A stretch of DNA of 35,992 nt from Paratrimastix pyriformis (lineage: Eukaryota; Preaxostyla; Paratrimastigidae). A program made the position numbers and the translations under genes. Shown one piece after another: positions 9,107 to 22,959 of this stretch. Numbering within the stretch: the first letter of the stretch is position 1; each line of letters starts with the position of its first letter. The stretch lies in NCBI GenBank assembly GCA_027972325.1, contig JAPMOS010000276.1:1-35992 (forward strand), read 5' to 3'. The notes beneath the pieces are model-generated. The model was not told where the DNA came from, searched no databases, and saw nothing but the letters and a program-made list of their open reading frames with translations.

Positions 9107-10380
9107 GACAACAGGTCGGGCTGCGAGTTAGTCTAGAGGAAGAGGCGACTCTTATCGACTCAACGTGCAGGAGAGCGGATCAAAAGCTTCCTGGCATCAT
9201 AGAAAGAGACAACGTCAAGGCCAAAACTGCCAGGTCGAGACAAGAATGAGCACGAAGTCCGGTAAGAGTATTTTGGGAAAGAGAAACCACACCTTTCCGA
9301 AGTAGACACGCACACATACACGCGGGGGGTCAGGGAGCAAGGTGGAGTCAGGACAGTCGAGGGGGGGGAGGGGAGGCGGATGGCGACAGTCAGGGGGGAC
9401 GGGTGGACGGACGCTCCTGCTGACGACCGTCGCGAGGGAAACGCACTCTGTGGCCGTCTGTGCCTGCCAGTCCCACGCGCTCTCAATCCTGTGTGCGTGC
9501 GTGCGTGTGTGTGTGTGTGGGGGGGGGGGGATGGGGAGTGGACCGCCGCGCTTCAAAATCCCACACCTGTGCTCGGTGGAAGTGAAGATAGGACCGCGTT
9601 TTCGTTTGGCTCCGTCGAGGTACGTGGGGTGGAATGGCGACGAGAAGGACGGACCTGCGGTGACTATCCGTATTCCATAGGCGACTTGGGGGTCTCTTTC
9701 TCCGAGCTATCGGAAGGAGGGCGGTCCGGGTCTATGAGTCTTGCCAACACTGAGCATGCCTTCTGAGAGCAAGCGCTGAAAAGTGAGGAGACAATGATGA
9801 GAATGAAGTTCAGAAGAAAGGCGAAAGGCGAAAGGAAAGTGCAAATATGCATTGCACTCGTCAAAAGAACAAAGAAAATGAAAAGAAAATGAAAAGAAAA
9901 TGAAAAGAAAATGAAAAGAAAATGAAAAAGATGCTGAATCGAGAGAAACCAGACCACACAGCTTTTGTTCGAAAGAATCGACCGGGGAGGATCAGACTAT
10001 TTCGAGAGAATTTGTTTTGGGCGTTCTGTCCATTTGTTTGTATTCAACAGTTTCTTTTAGACCCGGTTTCGACGTTTTACAGATACTGTTCGCATTTTTT
10101 CACCACCTGTTCACGATCACATTCTCGGGCAAATACACAGCATGTCTCTCTGGAATCCTCGAGCCACTTGCGTGGATAAGAAGACTGCGCTGCGGTGTAT
10201 TGGCATGTTCGTTCGCGAAAAAGAACGCCAAAGGGAGAGAAAACACGCATGAGGCGCGCGATGGAGCTGTAGGAAAAATGAAGGGGAGGACAGTAAGGTG
10301 GAGCGAAGGACGGAATAAGGGCGGTGAGGAGCATGGGGAGCGATGACAAACGAGAGGGAGCAAAGAGGACGAGTGGGAGT
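9107..10380. other. Intergenic region upstream of the ARM gene, copy 1
   Basis: About 1.3 kb of mixed composition with no convincing gene. It should hold the promoter of the minus-strand ARM gene and the 3' flank of the minus-strand beta-helix gene. Visible features are a GT run near 9500-9520, a poly-G tract and a 10-bp AAAAGAAAATG tandem repeat at about 9873-9930. The sequence is well conserved in copy 2 (21488-22790), except for an insertion of about 20 bp there. Confidence 0.6.
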
Positions 10381-10539
10381 GAAGTCCAGCGAGCTGGAGC
10401 GAAGGGTGCGGTGCGGTGCTGTGCGGTGCGGAACGGCGGGAAGCAGTGCTGAAGAGCGCGGAGGCGATGGGTAGCGATGAAGAGCAATGTGGAGCGAGAT
10501 GGCGAGCGGTGGGGCGCGAGGAGATCGATGGTGCGCGAT

Positions 10540-10745
10540 GGTGCGCGATGGGGCGCGGTGGGGCGCGGTGGAGATCGATGGGGCGCGGTGGGGCGGGGCG
10601 GACGGGGGCGGACGGGGGCGGGGTGGGGCGCGATGGGGCGCGATGGGGCGCGGTGGGGCGCGGTGGTCGCCTGGGGGGGGGGGGGGGGGGGGGCGGTGGG
10701 GCGCGGTGGGGCGCGGTGGGCGCGGTGGGGCGCGGTGGGGCGCCA
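10540..10745. repeat. GGGGCGCGGT/GGGGCGCGAT minisatellite, copy 1
   Basis: Ten-base GC-rich units with an embedded poly-G run of about 18 at 10675-10692. It lies at the 3' side of the beta-helix gene. Because that gene is on the minus strand, its transcript would read the C-rich strand. Confidence 0.85.
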
Positions 10746-10759
10746 CGCCCCGCCCCAAG

Positions 10760-12507
10760 GTGGCGGCCCCGTCCTGGAAGTCCACGTTGCGGGGCTGTCG
10801 GCAATGACCGAGAGGCCGCCCGACCCGCCATGACCAGCTGCGGCCCCCACCCGCCCCGCCCACACCGCCCAGCACGAGGAGAGCCGACGGTGATGCAGAT
10901 GGTGGTGCGTGTCAGGGGTGGCCGGCGGGGATGTTGTTGTTGATGTTGTTGCGCCGCACCGGTTGCCGGTCAGCGGGCAGCCGGTCATGAAGATGCCGCC
11001 CCGCCCGCCTTGTAGTAGATGGCCCCGCGCTCGTCGGAGGCCGTGTTCTGGGCGAGGGTGCACCCGGGCCCCGGGCCTCCACCTCCACCAGGCTGCCCCC
11101 GGGGCGTCCCGCCGCAGGGCGGGAAGCGGTGAGTGGGAAGCAGTCAGGGGCAGGGGGGAGCAGCTGCCGGCTTGAGGGGCGGGTGCCTGGCAGGGACAAA
11201 GCCGTGGGGGCTGGCTGCCGGGGGTACGGACTGGCAACCGGCCCCGTAGAGGGGGGGGGGGGGGGGGGGTCGGTGGTCATGGCGGTGTGGGCGATGTGCA
11301 CCCCATGCCCGGCGGCCGAGAGGGCGCCCCGTCGCTCTCGGCCTGGTTGCCCTCGAACACCGAGCCCGCCACCCGCAGCGCGACTCGACGTTGGCCGAGA
11401 GGGCTCCCCCTACACCCGCAGGCAGGGGATGGTCACGGATGGGGGCAGCATGGGCGCATTGATGCGGAAGACATTGACGGACATTGACATGGGCATCGAC
11501 ATGGACATAGACATAGAACAGGGGCTGACCGTTGGAGCGACGGCCAGGTTGGCGGTGAAGGAGCTGTTTGCGAGGTGCATCGTTGTGCAGGTGCTGACCG
11601 CGATGCCCGCCCTGCCGCAGGGCCTGCGACCCCGCGAACTCGCAGTCGGTCACCGTCAGCGACCTGGCACCCGCAGCCCCGCCAGATGCGCGGGATGAGG
11701 CCAAGACCGGAAGGTGATCCCATGGACGGCCGTGAATTAGCTGAGGGTGCGCGGTTGGTGCGGGTACGGGTGACGGGGGCGAGACAGACCGGACGTGGCG
11801 CCTGGACGCAGCCCGAGTCGGAGGGGCCGAACGTGGAGGCGACGAGGCGGAGCTTGTCGAGTAGGTCCACCGAGACACGGTCAGCTGGTCAGTCGGATGC
11901 CCTCCAGGGCCCCGGCCGCGTAGAGGTTGTCGAGCAGGCTGCAGCGGCGCAGGGTCATGTTGCGGGCCAGATGGAAGAAGAGCACCCGCCACGTCCCCGC
12001 ACCCGTGGGCGGCCGTGGCCCTCTCGACAAGCACGTCCCGTGCCGAGTCGATGGCCCCGTTGCCCGTGGCAGTGTTGCCCTCGAACCAGTTGCCGGCCAG
12101 CACCAGGTCCGAGCCAGTGCAGCTGTCCAGATAGACGACATGGACCAGCGTGCGACAAGCTGCGGCAGGACGTGGGTGGCGGCGGCTGGCTGGCTGGCTG
12201 GGGGGGGGGGGGGGGGGGGGTTGGGGCGGACCAAAGGAGCAGCTGACCAGGGCCACGCCGGAGCTCTGGCACAGGAAGAGGGCGCCCCGTCGAGCATGAC
12301 CAGGTTGGCCTCCCAGCGGGTCTCCTCGGCCCGGAAGCCGGTCATGGTGACGCTCCGCAGGGCGCCTCGCAGACGTTGCCCGTGAAGAGGCACCGGCGCA
12401 TGGCTCTGACCCAGCCGAACTCGATGTTGACCGCCCCGGTCGTACATGACGCCCGGCCCATGGCCGACAGTCAGTTGGATCGCTGGGTTGGATCCCCTCC
12501 CACCCAT
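10760..12507 (-). CDS. Right-handed beta-helix (Pmp/pectate-lyase-like) protein gene, copy 1
   Basis: Spliced minus-strand gene. Coding pieces contain beta-helix repeat signatures: CLFTGNVCEA, then LRSVTMTGFRAEE, VALVSCSF before a GTCCGCC donor, WFEGNTATGNGAI, MTLRRCSLLDNLYAAG, SLTVTDCEFAG and MHLANSSFTANLAV. Further 3' are SVFEGNQAE-type pieces and AQNTASDERGAIYY, then MTGCPLTGNRCGA. The recurring 'F-x-G/A-N-x-A' after a short beta strand is the hallmark of parallel beta-helix proteins such as polymorphic outer-membrane-protein-type repeats. Such proteins are usually secreted or surface adhesins or glycan-binding. No signal peptide is placed with confidence, since the 5' end runs into a minisatellite. 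Frames change at G/C runs, so borders are approximate. Confidence 0.5.
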
Positions 12508-12522
12508 TCCCCTTCACCCTCG

Positions 12523-12790
12523 GCGCGGTGGGGCGCGATGGGGCGCGATGGGGCGCGGTGGGGCGCGGTGGTGGGGGCGGTGGTGGAGCGATGCGCGCGG
12601 CGAGGGCGAGCGATGGGGCGATGGAGGCGCGATGGAGGCGCGATGGAGGCGCGATGGAGGCGCGATGGAGGCGCGATGGAGGCGCGATGGAGGCGCGATG
12701 GAGGCGCGATGGAGGCGCGATGGAGAGCGCGATGGAGGCGCGATGCGATCTGGCGCGATGCGATCTGGCGCGATCTGGCGATGTGGAGCG
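12523..12790. repeat. GGCGCGATGGA minisatellite, copy 1
   Basis: Begins as GGGGCGCGGT units, then about ten near-perfect 11-bp GGCGCGATGGA units, then GCGATCTG units. Copy 2 has about six of the 11-bp units, so the array length differs between the two blocks. Confidence 0.9.
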
Positions 12791-13865
12791 GGGGCGAGCG
12801 AGGCGAGCGAGGGCGAGCGGTGGGGGGGCGTGATGGGGGTCGCGCTGGGGCGACGACGCATCGTCCGGCGGAGGAGACACAAGCTAGAGGGAAGGTGAAG
12901 TACCCACCGTGATGAACACAAGAACACCAGACTCTGGATGTGGTCGAAGTGGGAAGGTCATGGTGGGAGTGGGGGTGGGGGTGTCATGCATTGCATCGTT
13001 CAGGCAGTCCCTGAATGGAAGCGAGAATGCTTTTGGGAGGCTCGAAACCTTTACAAATTCACTTGGAATTCTCAATGTTCATGCGGTCCGGAGACCGAAT
13101 CGATGGGCGCAATTGAATGCTGGGTCGAAGCGCGTGGGGGCTGGGTTGGCTCAGAGTCTCTGTTGTTCGTGGGGATTGTTGGAATTGAGGGACCATTAAG
13201 CGCAGCCAATTGCCAAACCCAAATTATTCGGACCTCGTCTGAAGGGTCTTCAAACGAGGTGGAGTGCTCCCGACGGGAGAGCCACTGTTTCTTACCTCGC
13301 CTTTCCTCCTGGTGCGTGTTTTCACCCGGGCATCTTCCGAAGTCAACTTCTTTTCGTCTCCTAGATATTCAAATTTGGCGGACGCGTGTCGCCTGAAAAA
13401 TTTGCGGGCGGGAGCGATCATCAGATCAGACTGTTCGTCCCAAAAGACCAGACCTTCTCTTGGTCTCAAACGACTCTTATAGCGCTGCATTTTTCTACTC
13501 TTGCGGGTTTTTTTCTACTCTTGCGGTTTTCTTGGAGTTGCCTCCGACATCATATTGAACGATCCTGGTCTGCTCTTTTTCGGCACACCTCTTGTTTTAC
13601 CGAATCCCGACAGGCTTCCTCGCGCTTCCCCGTGGCCCTCTTGCCCCTCGCGGCTGCTCCTGCCGCTCCGCGTGCCCCCTGTGGCCCCTCGCCCCGTCGT
13701 CCCTTCGTCGCCGCCGCTCTTGCGCCCCGGCCCCTTCGCGCCCTTTCGTGCGCCTCGCGTCCCCTTCACCCCCTGCTGCGCCTTCGCGGCGCCTTCGCGG
13801 CCTCCTTGTTGTCCCCTCGCGGCTCGCAGCCCCACTCGCGCCCACTCGCCGACCATTCGCGGCTC

Positions 13866-14030
13866 GCGGCCCTCGGCCCCCTCGGCCCCCCTCGGCCCCC
13901 CTCGGCCCCCTCGGCCCCCTCCCCTCCCTCGGCCCCCCTCCCTCCCCTCGGCCCCCCTCGGCCCCCCTCGGCCCCCCTCCTCGGCCCCCCTCGGCCCCCT
14001 CGGCCCCTCCCTCGGCCCCCCTCGGCCTCA
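13866..14030. repeat. CTCGGCCCCC minisatellite upstream of the plus-strand gene, copy 1
   Basis: Roughly fifteen units of CTCGGCCCCC(C), interrupted by CCCTCCC. It ends about 25 bp before the proposed start codon at 14057, so it would lie in the promoter or 5' leader. Copy 2 has the same array with different unit spacing. Confidence 0.85.
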
Positions 14031-14056
14031 ATCTGCCCACTCCTTCTCGAGCATCG

Positions 14057-17060
<3,004 letters not shown>

Positions 17061-17257
17061 TCCATCACCACCCCCGCACAGATCCCCCTACCACCATCCC
17101 CTCGGCCCCCTCGGCCCCCTCGGCCCCCCTTCCGTCGCTCCCCGCCCCTCCTCCCCCCCCTCGATCGCGGCCCCGGTTTCTCCTGCCCCCTCGCGCCGCC
17201 TCAGGTGCCCCTGTCCTCGAAACGGGAGCGCTTCTATAATCTCGCTCCCCCTCACCC

Positions 17258-17350
17258 TCCTCTCCTGCTGCTCTCCTGCTGCTCTGCTGCTCTCCTGCTG
17301 CTCTCCTGCTGCTCTCCTGCTGCTCTCCTGCTGCTCTCCTGCTGCTTTCC
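17258..17350. repeat. CTCCTGCTG tandem repeat, 3' region of plus-strand gene, copy 1
   Basis: About eight units of TCCTGCTGCTC. It lies just upstream of the AATAAA signal, so probably in the 3' untranslated region. Copy 2 carries the same array at 29757-29838. Confidence 0.85.
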
Positions 17351-17381
17351 TCTCTGCTGCTCACCCTGTTTTCGTTTCCTC

Positions 17382-17387
17382 AATAAA
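17382..17387 (+). promoter_or_regulatory. Polyadenylation signal AATAAA, copy 1
   Basis: AATAAA in a less GC-rich stretch that follows the C-rich 3' region of the plus-strand gene, with GT/T-rich DNA downstream. It is conserved in copy 2 at 29871-29876. Confidence 0.55.
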
Positions 17388-17504
17388 ACGACGTGTTTGC
17401 GCCCCATTTTCTTCACCAGGGTTAGTCTGCAACTGTTCTGAGGGCTGTATTTTTTTCGGCCGTCCCATAATTGAGTCGAGGTGCCTCCAGGGGCCTCTAT
17501 AAGG

Positions 17505-18348
17505 GCGCCGGGACTGTGGGTTGTTAAGAGTGATGATGAAAGGGCTTGCGCCAGTGTCGGCAGATTCACGACTTCGGTTGTGATATTGAGAACCCCTGTG
17601 GCTTGGGGAAAGGGCGTTGTACCCAACCCTTCGGGCGTTGGTAAACCTCCACGACAACGGTAAAGGCTCTTCCCTCTCGTCAAGTCCGCCCCATCCACGA
17701 GAAGTCCGCCCCTGAGATTGGGGGAGCGTGGTAGTCGAAGCACCGGCAACCCAGTTGCAGGTCGACGTAAGATCCCGAAGTCTCGTGAAGCAGGACCTGA
17801 GAAGGAAGAGAGCAAATTTTGCCTTTTTGATGCTGCTTTCGCTGGCTCCTTGTCTTTCTCTCAGAGAGCTGACAGTACATTCTTCTGAAGCTTCGAAAAC
17901 CAATGAACATTCTTGGATGCCCGTGACCTGACCTCTTCGGCCACAGCTGCCGAGGCTGACCCTGGGCCGACCTCAGCTGCCGACCCTGGCTGAGCTCGGC
18001 TGCCGACCTTGGCCGACCTCCGGCCGACCCTGGGCCGACCTCAACTGCCGAGTTCGGCAACCTCCGACCCCGGCAGAGCCGTCGGCCAGGGTCGGTCAGG
18101 GTTGGCCGGGGTTGGCCGAGGTCGGCAGCCGAGGTCGGCCTGAGGTCGGCTGGGGTTGGCCGAGGTCGGCTGCCGGGGTCGGCCGAGGTCAGATTTCTCG
18201 CCGACCCTGGCCGACCTCACCTGACCTCAGGCCGACCTCAGGCTGACCTTGGCCGACCCTCGCCGACCTCGGCCGACCTCGGCGCCGACCTCGGCCGACC
18301 TCGGCCGACCTCGGCTGCCGACCTCGGCAGGAAAATTGTCCCGCCGTG
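17505..18348. other. Spacer present only between the two block copies
   Basis: About 0.84 kb not seen after copy 2, where virus-like DNA follows instead. The left half (17505-17934) is of mixed composition. Open frames there match no recognised family and no gene is called. The right half is the inverted CCGACCTCGG minisatellite. The last 17 bases, AAAATTGTCCCGCCGTG (18332-18348), recur at 34487-34503. Confidence 0.6.
17935..18330. repeat. CCGACCTCGG minisatellite with an inverted central part
   Basis: Units of about 10-12 bp (GCCGACCTCGG, GCCGACCCTGG). From about 17935 to 18070 the top strand carries CCGACC units. From about 18075 to 18190 it carries the reverse complement (GGTCGG). After that CCGACC units return. 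Such a layout can fold into hairpins. Confidence 0.85.
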
Positions 18349-18590
18349 GGTGGGTGTTGACGTGGTGGGTGTTGAAGTGGTGGGAGGTGGGTGGTGGGTG
18401 TTGACGTGGTGGGAGGTGGGTGGTGGGTGTTGACGTGGTGGGTGTTGACGTGGTGAGTGGTGGTTGGTGGGTGGTGGTTGGTGGGTGGTTGGTGGTGGGG
18501 GTGGTGGGTTTTCACGTGTTGACGTGGTGGGTGTTGGCGTGGTGGGTGTTGCCGTGTATGATGACGATGACGATGATGACGATTGGATGA
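18349..18590. repeat. GT-rich minisatellite at the start of block copy 2
   Basis: The same GTGGTGGGTGTTGAC units as at 5683-6215 but a shorter array, followed by a GATGAC/GAT run. It begins right after the AAAATTGTCCCGCCGTG motif. Confidence 0.9.
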
Positions 18591-18724
18591 TGGGGGGGGG
18601 GGAAGAGAGAGAGAGAGGTTCAGACCGGGCTGAGGGATGGATGGATGGGGTGAGGACAGATGCCGGATTAGGTGGTGCAAGGGCGGCGGGGCGGGAGGAG
18701 GGCATCTGCTTGGGTGTTGGCAGA

Positions 18725-19733
18725 CCACAAGCGGAGAGGTTGCGGAGGACGAGGCAGCCGACTGGGGCCCGTGCTGCCGGATGGCCGCCACCACGGCCGC
18801 CGCCCCGTCGGCCTTGGCCACCTCGCCCTCTGGGCCACGCCCACGGCCCGCCCCACAGGCCACACCGCACACCCAGCGCATGAGGCGTGGTGCCAAGGAG
18901 GGAGCTGGCCGGCGCGAGGGAGTGGGGGAGGCGCGGACCGGTGCCCGTGATGGCCCCCAGGATGGCCAGGGCCTCCTGGACGGCTCCCCGGGGCGGCCAT
19001 GTGTGCTCGCGGAGGGCCCCAACCACGGGCCCCGTCACAGGGCTGGCAAGGGGCGTCAGCGGCTCTGCAGTCTCCCCCAAGCACAGGCAGAGCCCGCCGT
19101 CATACAGGCGTGGGTCCGGCAGCGGGGTGGGTGGGGGGGTGGGGGAGGAGGGGATGCGGGACTGGGCAGGGGCGGACCGTCTGAGCGGATGGCGCGCCCC
19201 ATGAGGGCCAGGGCGTCCCGGGCCACGGCCGCCGGGCTCCGGGGCCAGGTCCCCTCCCCACAGGAGCCCGTTGGCCACGTTGAAACCGGCGGCCACCTGG
19301 CCCAGGGCGCACCGGTCGGGGCGGCCAGGCCCAGCCGGACGAGGGCCGGGTCGTCGTGGTGGCGCCGGAGCAGCTCGAAGAGCAGCGTCACGTCCCCGCC
19401 GTCCCGAAGGCCGCCCGGCAGTCGGGCAGCAGCCCCAGGGCGCCCAGGGCGCGCAGGGTGGCCCCCTGGTGGCGGGCCCCGTGCTGGCGGAGGGCCTCGT
19501 GCAGGGCCCCGGGCGCTCCCAGCGCCACCAGGTTCCACCGGTGGGCCGCTGCAGGGGCCGCATGTTCAGGGTCGGGGAATGGTGTCAAGGGGGGGGGGGG
19601 GGGGAGGGGGATTCCGATGAGGCGGGGACGGGTGGCCTGCGGGGCTGCCCGAAGGGCGCCCTGCTGGACGAGGCCCTCGGCGGCCTGCTGTTCGCGCAGG
19701 GCCTCCACCACGAGCCGCGGTGATGACGAATGA

Positions 19734-19767
<34 letters not shown>

Positions 19768-21487
19768 GGTGGGTGGTGGGTGATGGTGGTGGGTGGTGGG
19801 TGGTGGGTGATGGTGGTGGTGGTGGTGGTGGTGATGATGATGATGATGATGATGATTGGATGATGATGACGACGATGATCGATGGCGATGATTGGATGAT
19901 GAGGGGGGTGGGGGGAGGGTCAGACCGGGGTGAGGGATGGATGAATGGATGGGGCGAGGGACGGATGCCCCGGCCGTCAGGATGAGGTGGTGCAAGGGGC
20001 GGCGGGGCGGGAGGAGGGGCGTCTGCTTGGGTGTTGGCAGACCCCAAGCGGAGAGGTTGCGGAGGACGATGCCGGCCAGGGCAGCCGACTGGGGCCCGTG
20101 CTGCCGCATAGCCGCCACCACGGCCGCCGCCCCTGGCCACCTCAAGGGCCCCGCCCTCTGGGCCACGCTCACGGCCCGCCCCCACAGGCCACACCGCACA
20201 CCCAGCGCGTGAGGCGTGGCGGCACGGAGGGTGGGGGTGGGGGGAGGGAGGGGAGGGGAGGGGGTGCGGGACTGGGCAGGGGCGGACCGTCTGAGCGGAT
20301 GGCGCGCCCCATGAGGCACAGGAAGCTCATCGCCTGACAGGCGCCCTCCATCACCCGGGCAGAGGCGTGCCGCGACCGCTGCAGCACCCCGCCCGCGGCA
20401 GCCGGGCCCGCGGGTAGGCCACCAGGTTGAGCAAACAGGCCGCCGCCAGGGCCTCTACCATCACTGCCTTCACGGACGGGGCAGCAGCAGCCGGCCCGCC
20501 CAGGGAAGCCCCGGAGCCCGTGACGATCCATTGGAGGGTCTCCACACGGGGACGCCCCCGCGGCCAGCCGGGCGGCCTTGTCCTCGTTGAAGGAAAGCCC
20601 CGCCAGGGCCTTGTATCCCATCGCAGGGCCGCCCCCGTGCGATGGCTGGCGAAGCAGCGGACAGCCTCCAACCACGGCAAGCCCGCCCGCCGCCCCGATG
20701 ATGGCCTCAGGCTCGCCCCGCGCGCACCATCACATCACAGGAAGCGTCGTTTGAGGTTAAGGGGCCGCCACGAACCTCTCGCCATCCGGCGGCCACCATC
20801 GCCTCACCACCACCCGCCACCCACCTCCGCCGGAGGCAGCCGTAGAACGGCCATGGCCATGGCAGCCAGCAGCCCGCAGGCCGCCTCGACGAGGGCGGAG
20901 ACCTGCATATGGGCGCGGAGCAGCCCCAGGGTCAAGCTCCACCAGGCCCCCCGGCGGGCAGGCCGCCGCCCCGGCCGTGACCATGGCCTGCAAGCCGGGG
21001 CAGCTCGTCCAGCTCGGCCGGCCCCAGGAAGCCCTGCCCCAGGGCCGGAGGGGCGTCGGGGCCCGGGCTGCTCCCAGCCGCCCAAACAGCGGTGAGACAG
21101 GAGGACTGGCGATCGAGGGTCATCGGCAGGCAGGAGGCAAGGAGGCAAGGAGGCAAGGAGGCAAGGCAAGGAGGCGGGCAGGTGGCAGGATGCAGGTGTC
21201 AGGTGGCGGACGGGACGGTCGAGGAAGTCGAGTGCGAGGGCCTCCAGCAGGTAGAGGCCGTGCTCGGCCAGCCGGACGTCGGCCGGTCCCCCGGCCCGGA
21301 CGAGGCCCACCAGGAGCGGCCCCAGGCCAGCTCGCCCCGGCTGGCTAGGGCCTGGCGTGGGCCCGCCCCTGGGGGCGCGCACCACCACCGCAACCACGTG
21401 GAAGCAGTGCCGGCCAGGGCGGGGGTGGGGGTGGGGGGCGGTTAGGGGAGCAGAGCCGTTCGCATACAGGGGTGCTGGGGTGGCCAT
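18725..21487 (-). CDS. ARM/HEAT-repeat protein gene, copy 2
   Basis: Spliced minus-strand gene. Exon 1 is 21212-21487 (ATG at 21487; 92 codons; donor GTCCGCC). Later pieces are about 20810-21099 (FLGPAELDELPRL, then VSALVEAACGLLAAMAMAVL), 20300-20680 (LSFNEDKAARLAAG, PSVKAVMVEALAAACLLNLV, RVMEGACQAMSFLCLMGRA), 20035-20215 (AAMRQHGPQSAALAGIVLRN), 19640-19725 (LVVEALREQQAAEGLVQQGA), 19190-19560 (LRALGALGLLPDCRAAF, VTLLFELLRRHHDDPALV), 18960-19080 (VQEALAILGAITG) and 18725-18895 (LVLRNLSA). These are Armadillo/HEAT-type helical repeats, used for protein binding. One exon-intron unit appears duplicated within the gene. The 3' end runs into the minisatellite, so no stop codon is placed with confidence. 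Frames change at some G/C runs, so borders are approximate. Confidence 0.55.
19722..19912. repeat. (GAT)/(GGT) microsatellite in ARM-gene intron, copy 2
   Basis: Counterpart of 7349-7540, with different run lengths and a much shorter poly-G tract at its right end. Confidence 0.85.
21131..21170. repeat. GGAGGCAA short tandem repeat in ARM-gene intron, copy 2
   Basis: Same array as at 8746-8785. On the transcript strand it is the pyrimidine-rich part of the first intron, after the GTCCGCC donor. Confidence 0.7.
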
Positions 21488-22790
21488 GACAACAGGTCGG
21501 GCTGCGAGTTAGTCTAGAGGAAGAGGCGACTCTTATCGACTCAACGTGCAGGAGAGGCGGATCAAAAGCTTCCTGGCATCATAGAAAGAGACAACGTCAA
21601 GGCCAAAACTGCCAGGTCGAGACAAGAATGAGCACGAAGTCCGGTAAGAGTATTTTGGGAAAGAGAAACCACACCTTTCCGAAGTAGACACGCACACACA
21701 CACGCACACACACATACACGCGGGGGGTCAGGAGCAAGGTGGAGTCAGGACAGTCGAGGGGGAGGGGAGGCGGATGGCGACAGTCAGGGGGGACGGTGGA
21801 CGGACGCTCCTGCTGACGACCGTCGCGAGGGAAACGCACTCTGTGGCCGTCTGTGCCTGCCAGTCCCACGCGCTCTCAATCCTGTGTGCGTGCGTGCGTG
21901 TGTGTGTGTGTGGGGGGGATGGGGAGTGGACCGCCGCGCTTCAAAATCCCACACCCTGTGCTCGGTGGAAGTGAAGATAGGACCGCGTTTTCGTTTGGCT
22001 CCGTCGAGGTACGTGGGGTGGAATGGCGACGAGAAGGACGGACCTGCGGTGACTATCCGTATTCCATAGGCGACTTGGGGGGTCTCTTTCTCCGAGCTAT
22101 CGGAAGGAGGGCGGTCCGGGTCTATGAGTCTTGCCAACACTGAGCATGCCTTCTGAGAGCAAGCGCTGAAAAGTGAGGAGACAATGATGAGTGATGAGGC
22201 CGGTTTGGCGGAATGAAGTTCAGAAGAAAGGCGAAAGGCGAAAGGAAAGTGCAAATATGCATTGCACTCGTCAAAAGAACAAAGAAAATGAAAAGAAAAT
22301 GAAAAGAAAATGAAAAGAAAATGAAAAGAAAATGAAAAAAGATGCTGAATCGAGAGAAACCAGACCACACAGCTTGTTGTTCGAAAGAATCGACCGGGGA
22401 GGATCAGACTATTTCGAGAGAATTTGTTTTTGGGCGTTCTGTCCATTTGTTTGTATTCAACAGTTTCTTTTTAGACCCGGTTTCGACGTTTTACAGATAC
22501 TGTTCGCATTTTTTCACCACCTGTTCACGATCACATTCTCGGGCAAATACACAGCATGTCTCTCTGGAATCCTCGAGCCACTTGCGTGGATAAGAAGACT
22601 GCGCTGCGGTGTATTGGCATGTTCGTTCGCAAAGAAAAGAACGCCAAAGGGAGAGAAACACGCATGAGGCGCGCGATGGAGCTGTAGGAAAAATGAAGGG
22701 GAGGACAGTAAGGTGGAGCGAAGGACGGAATAAGGGCGGTGAGGAGCATGGGGAGCGATGACAAACGAGAGGGAGCAAAGAGGACGAGTG
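21488..22790. other. Intergenic region upstream of the ARM gene, copy 2
   Basis: Counterpart of 9107-10380, with no convincing gene. The AC run near 21690-21715 is longer than in copy 1. The AAAAGAAAATG repeat lies at about 22283-22338. An extra ~20 bp (GTGATGAGGCCGGTTTGGCG) is present near 22191-22210. Confidence 0.6.
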
Positions 22791-22959
22791 GGAGTGAAGT
22801 CCAGCGAGCTGGAGCGAAGGGTGCGGTGCGGTGCTGTGCTGTGCGGTGCGGAACGGCGGGAAGCAGTGCTGAAGAGCGCGGGAGGCGATGGGTAGCGATG
22901 AAGAGCAATGTGGAGCGAGATGGCGAGCGGTGGGGCGCGAGGAGATCGATGGTGCGCGA

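Larger units (their letters stand above)
12508..14056. other. Divergent promoter region between beta-helix and plus-strand genes, copy 1
   Basis: About 1.5 kb between a minus-strand and a plus-strand gene. From left to right it holds a G-rich minisatellite, a stretch of balanced composition (about 12900-13600) that is the likely bidirectional promoter, and then a C-rich, TCGCC-rich run ending in a CTCGGCCCCC minisatellite. No convincing gene is seen. The open frames here follow the repeats. Confidence 0.55.

Noticed and set aside
11144-12880. A 578-residue minus-strand frame
   Set aside because: It contains true beta-helix exons but also reads through introns and the GGCGCGATGGA minisatellite, so it is not one protein.
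17361-17903. A 180-residue minus-strand frame in the spacer
   Set aside because: It crosses the AATAAA region of the plus-strand gene. It has no recognisable domain and no splice support.
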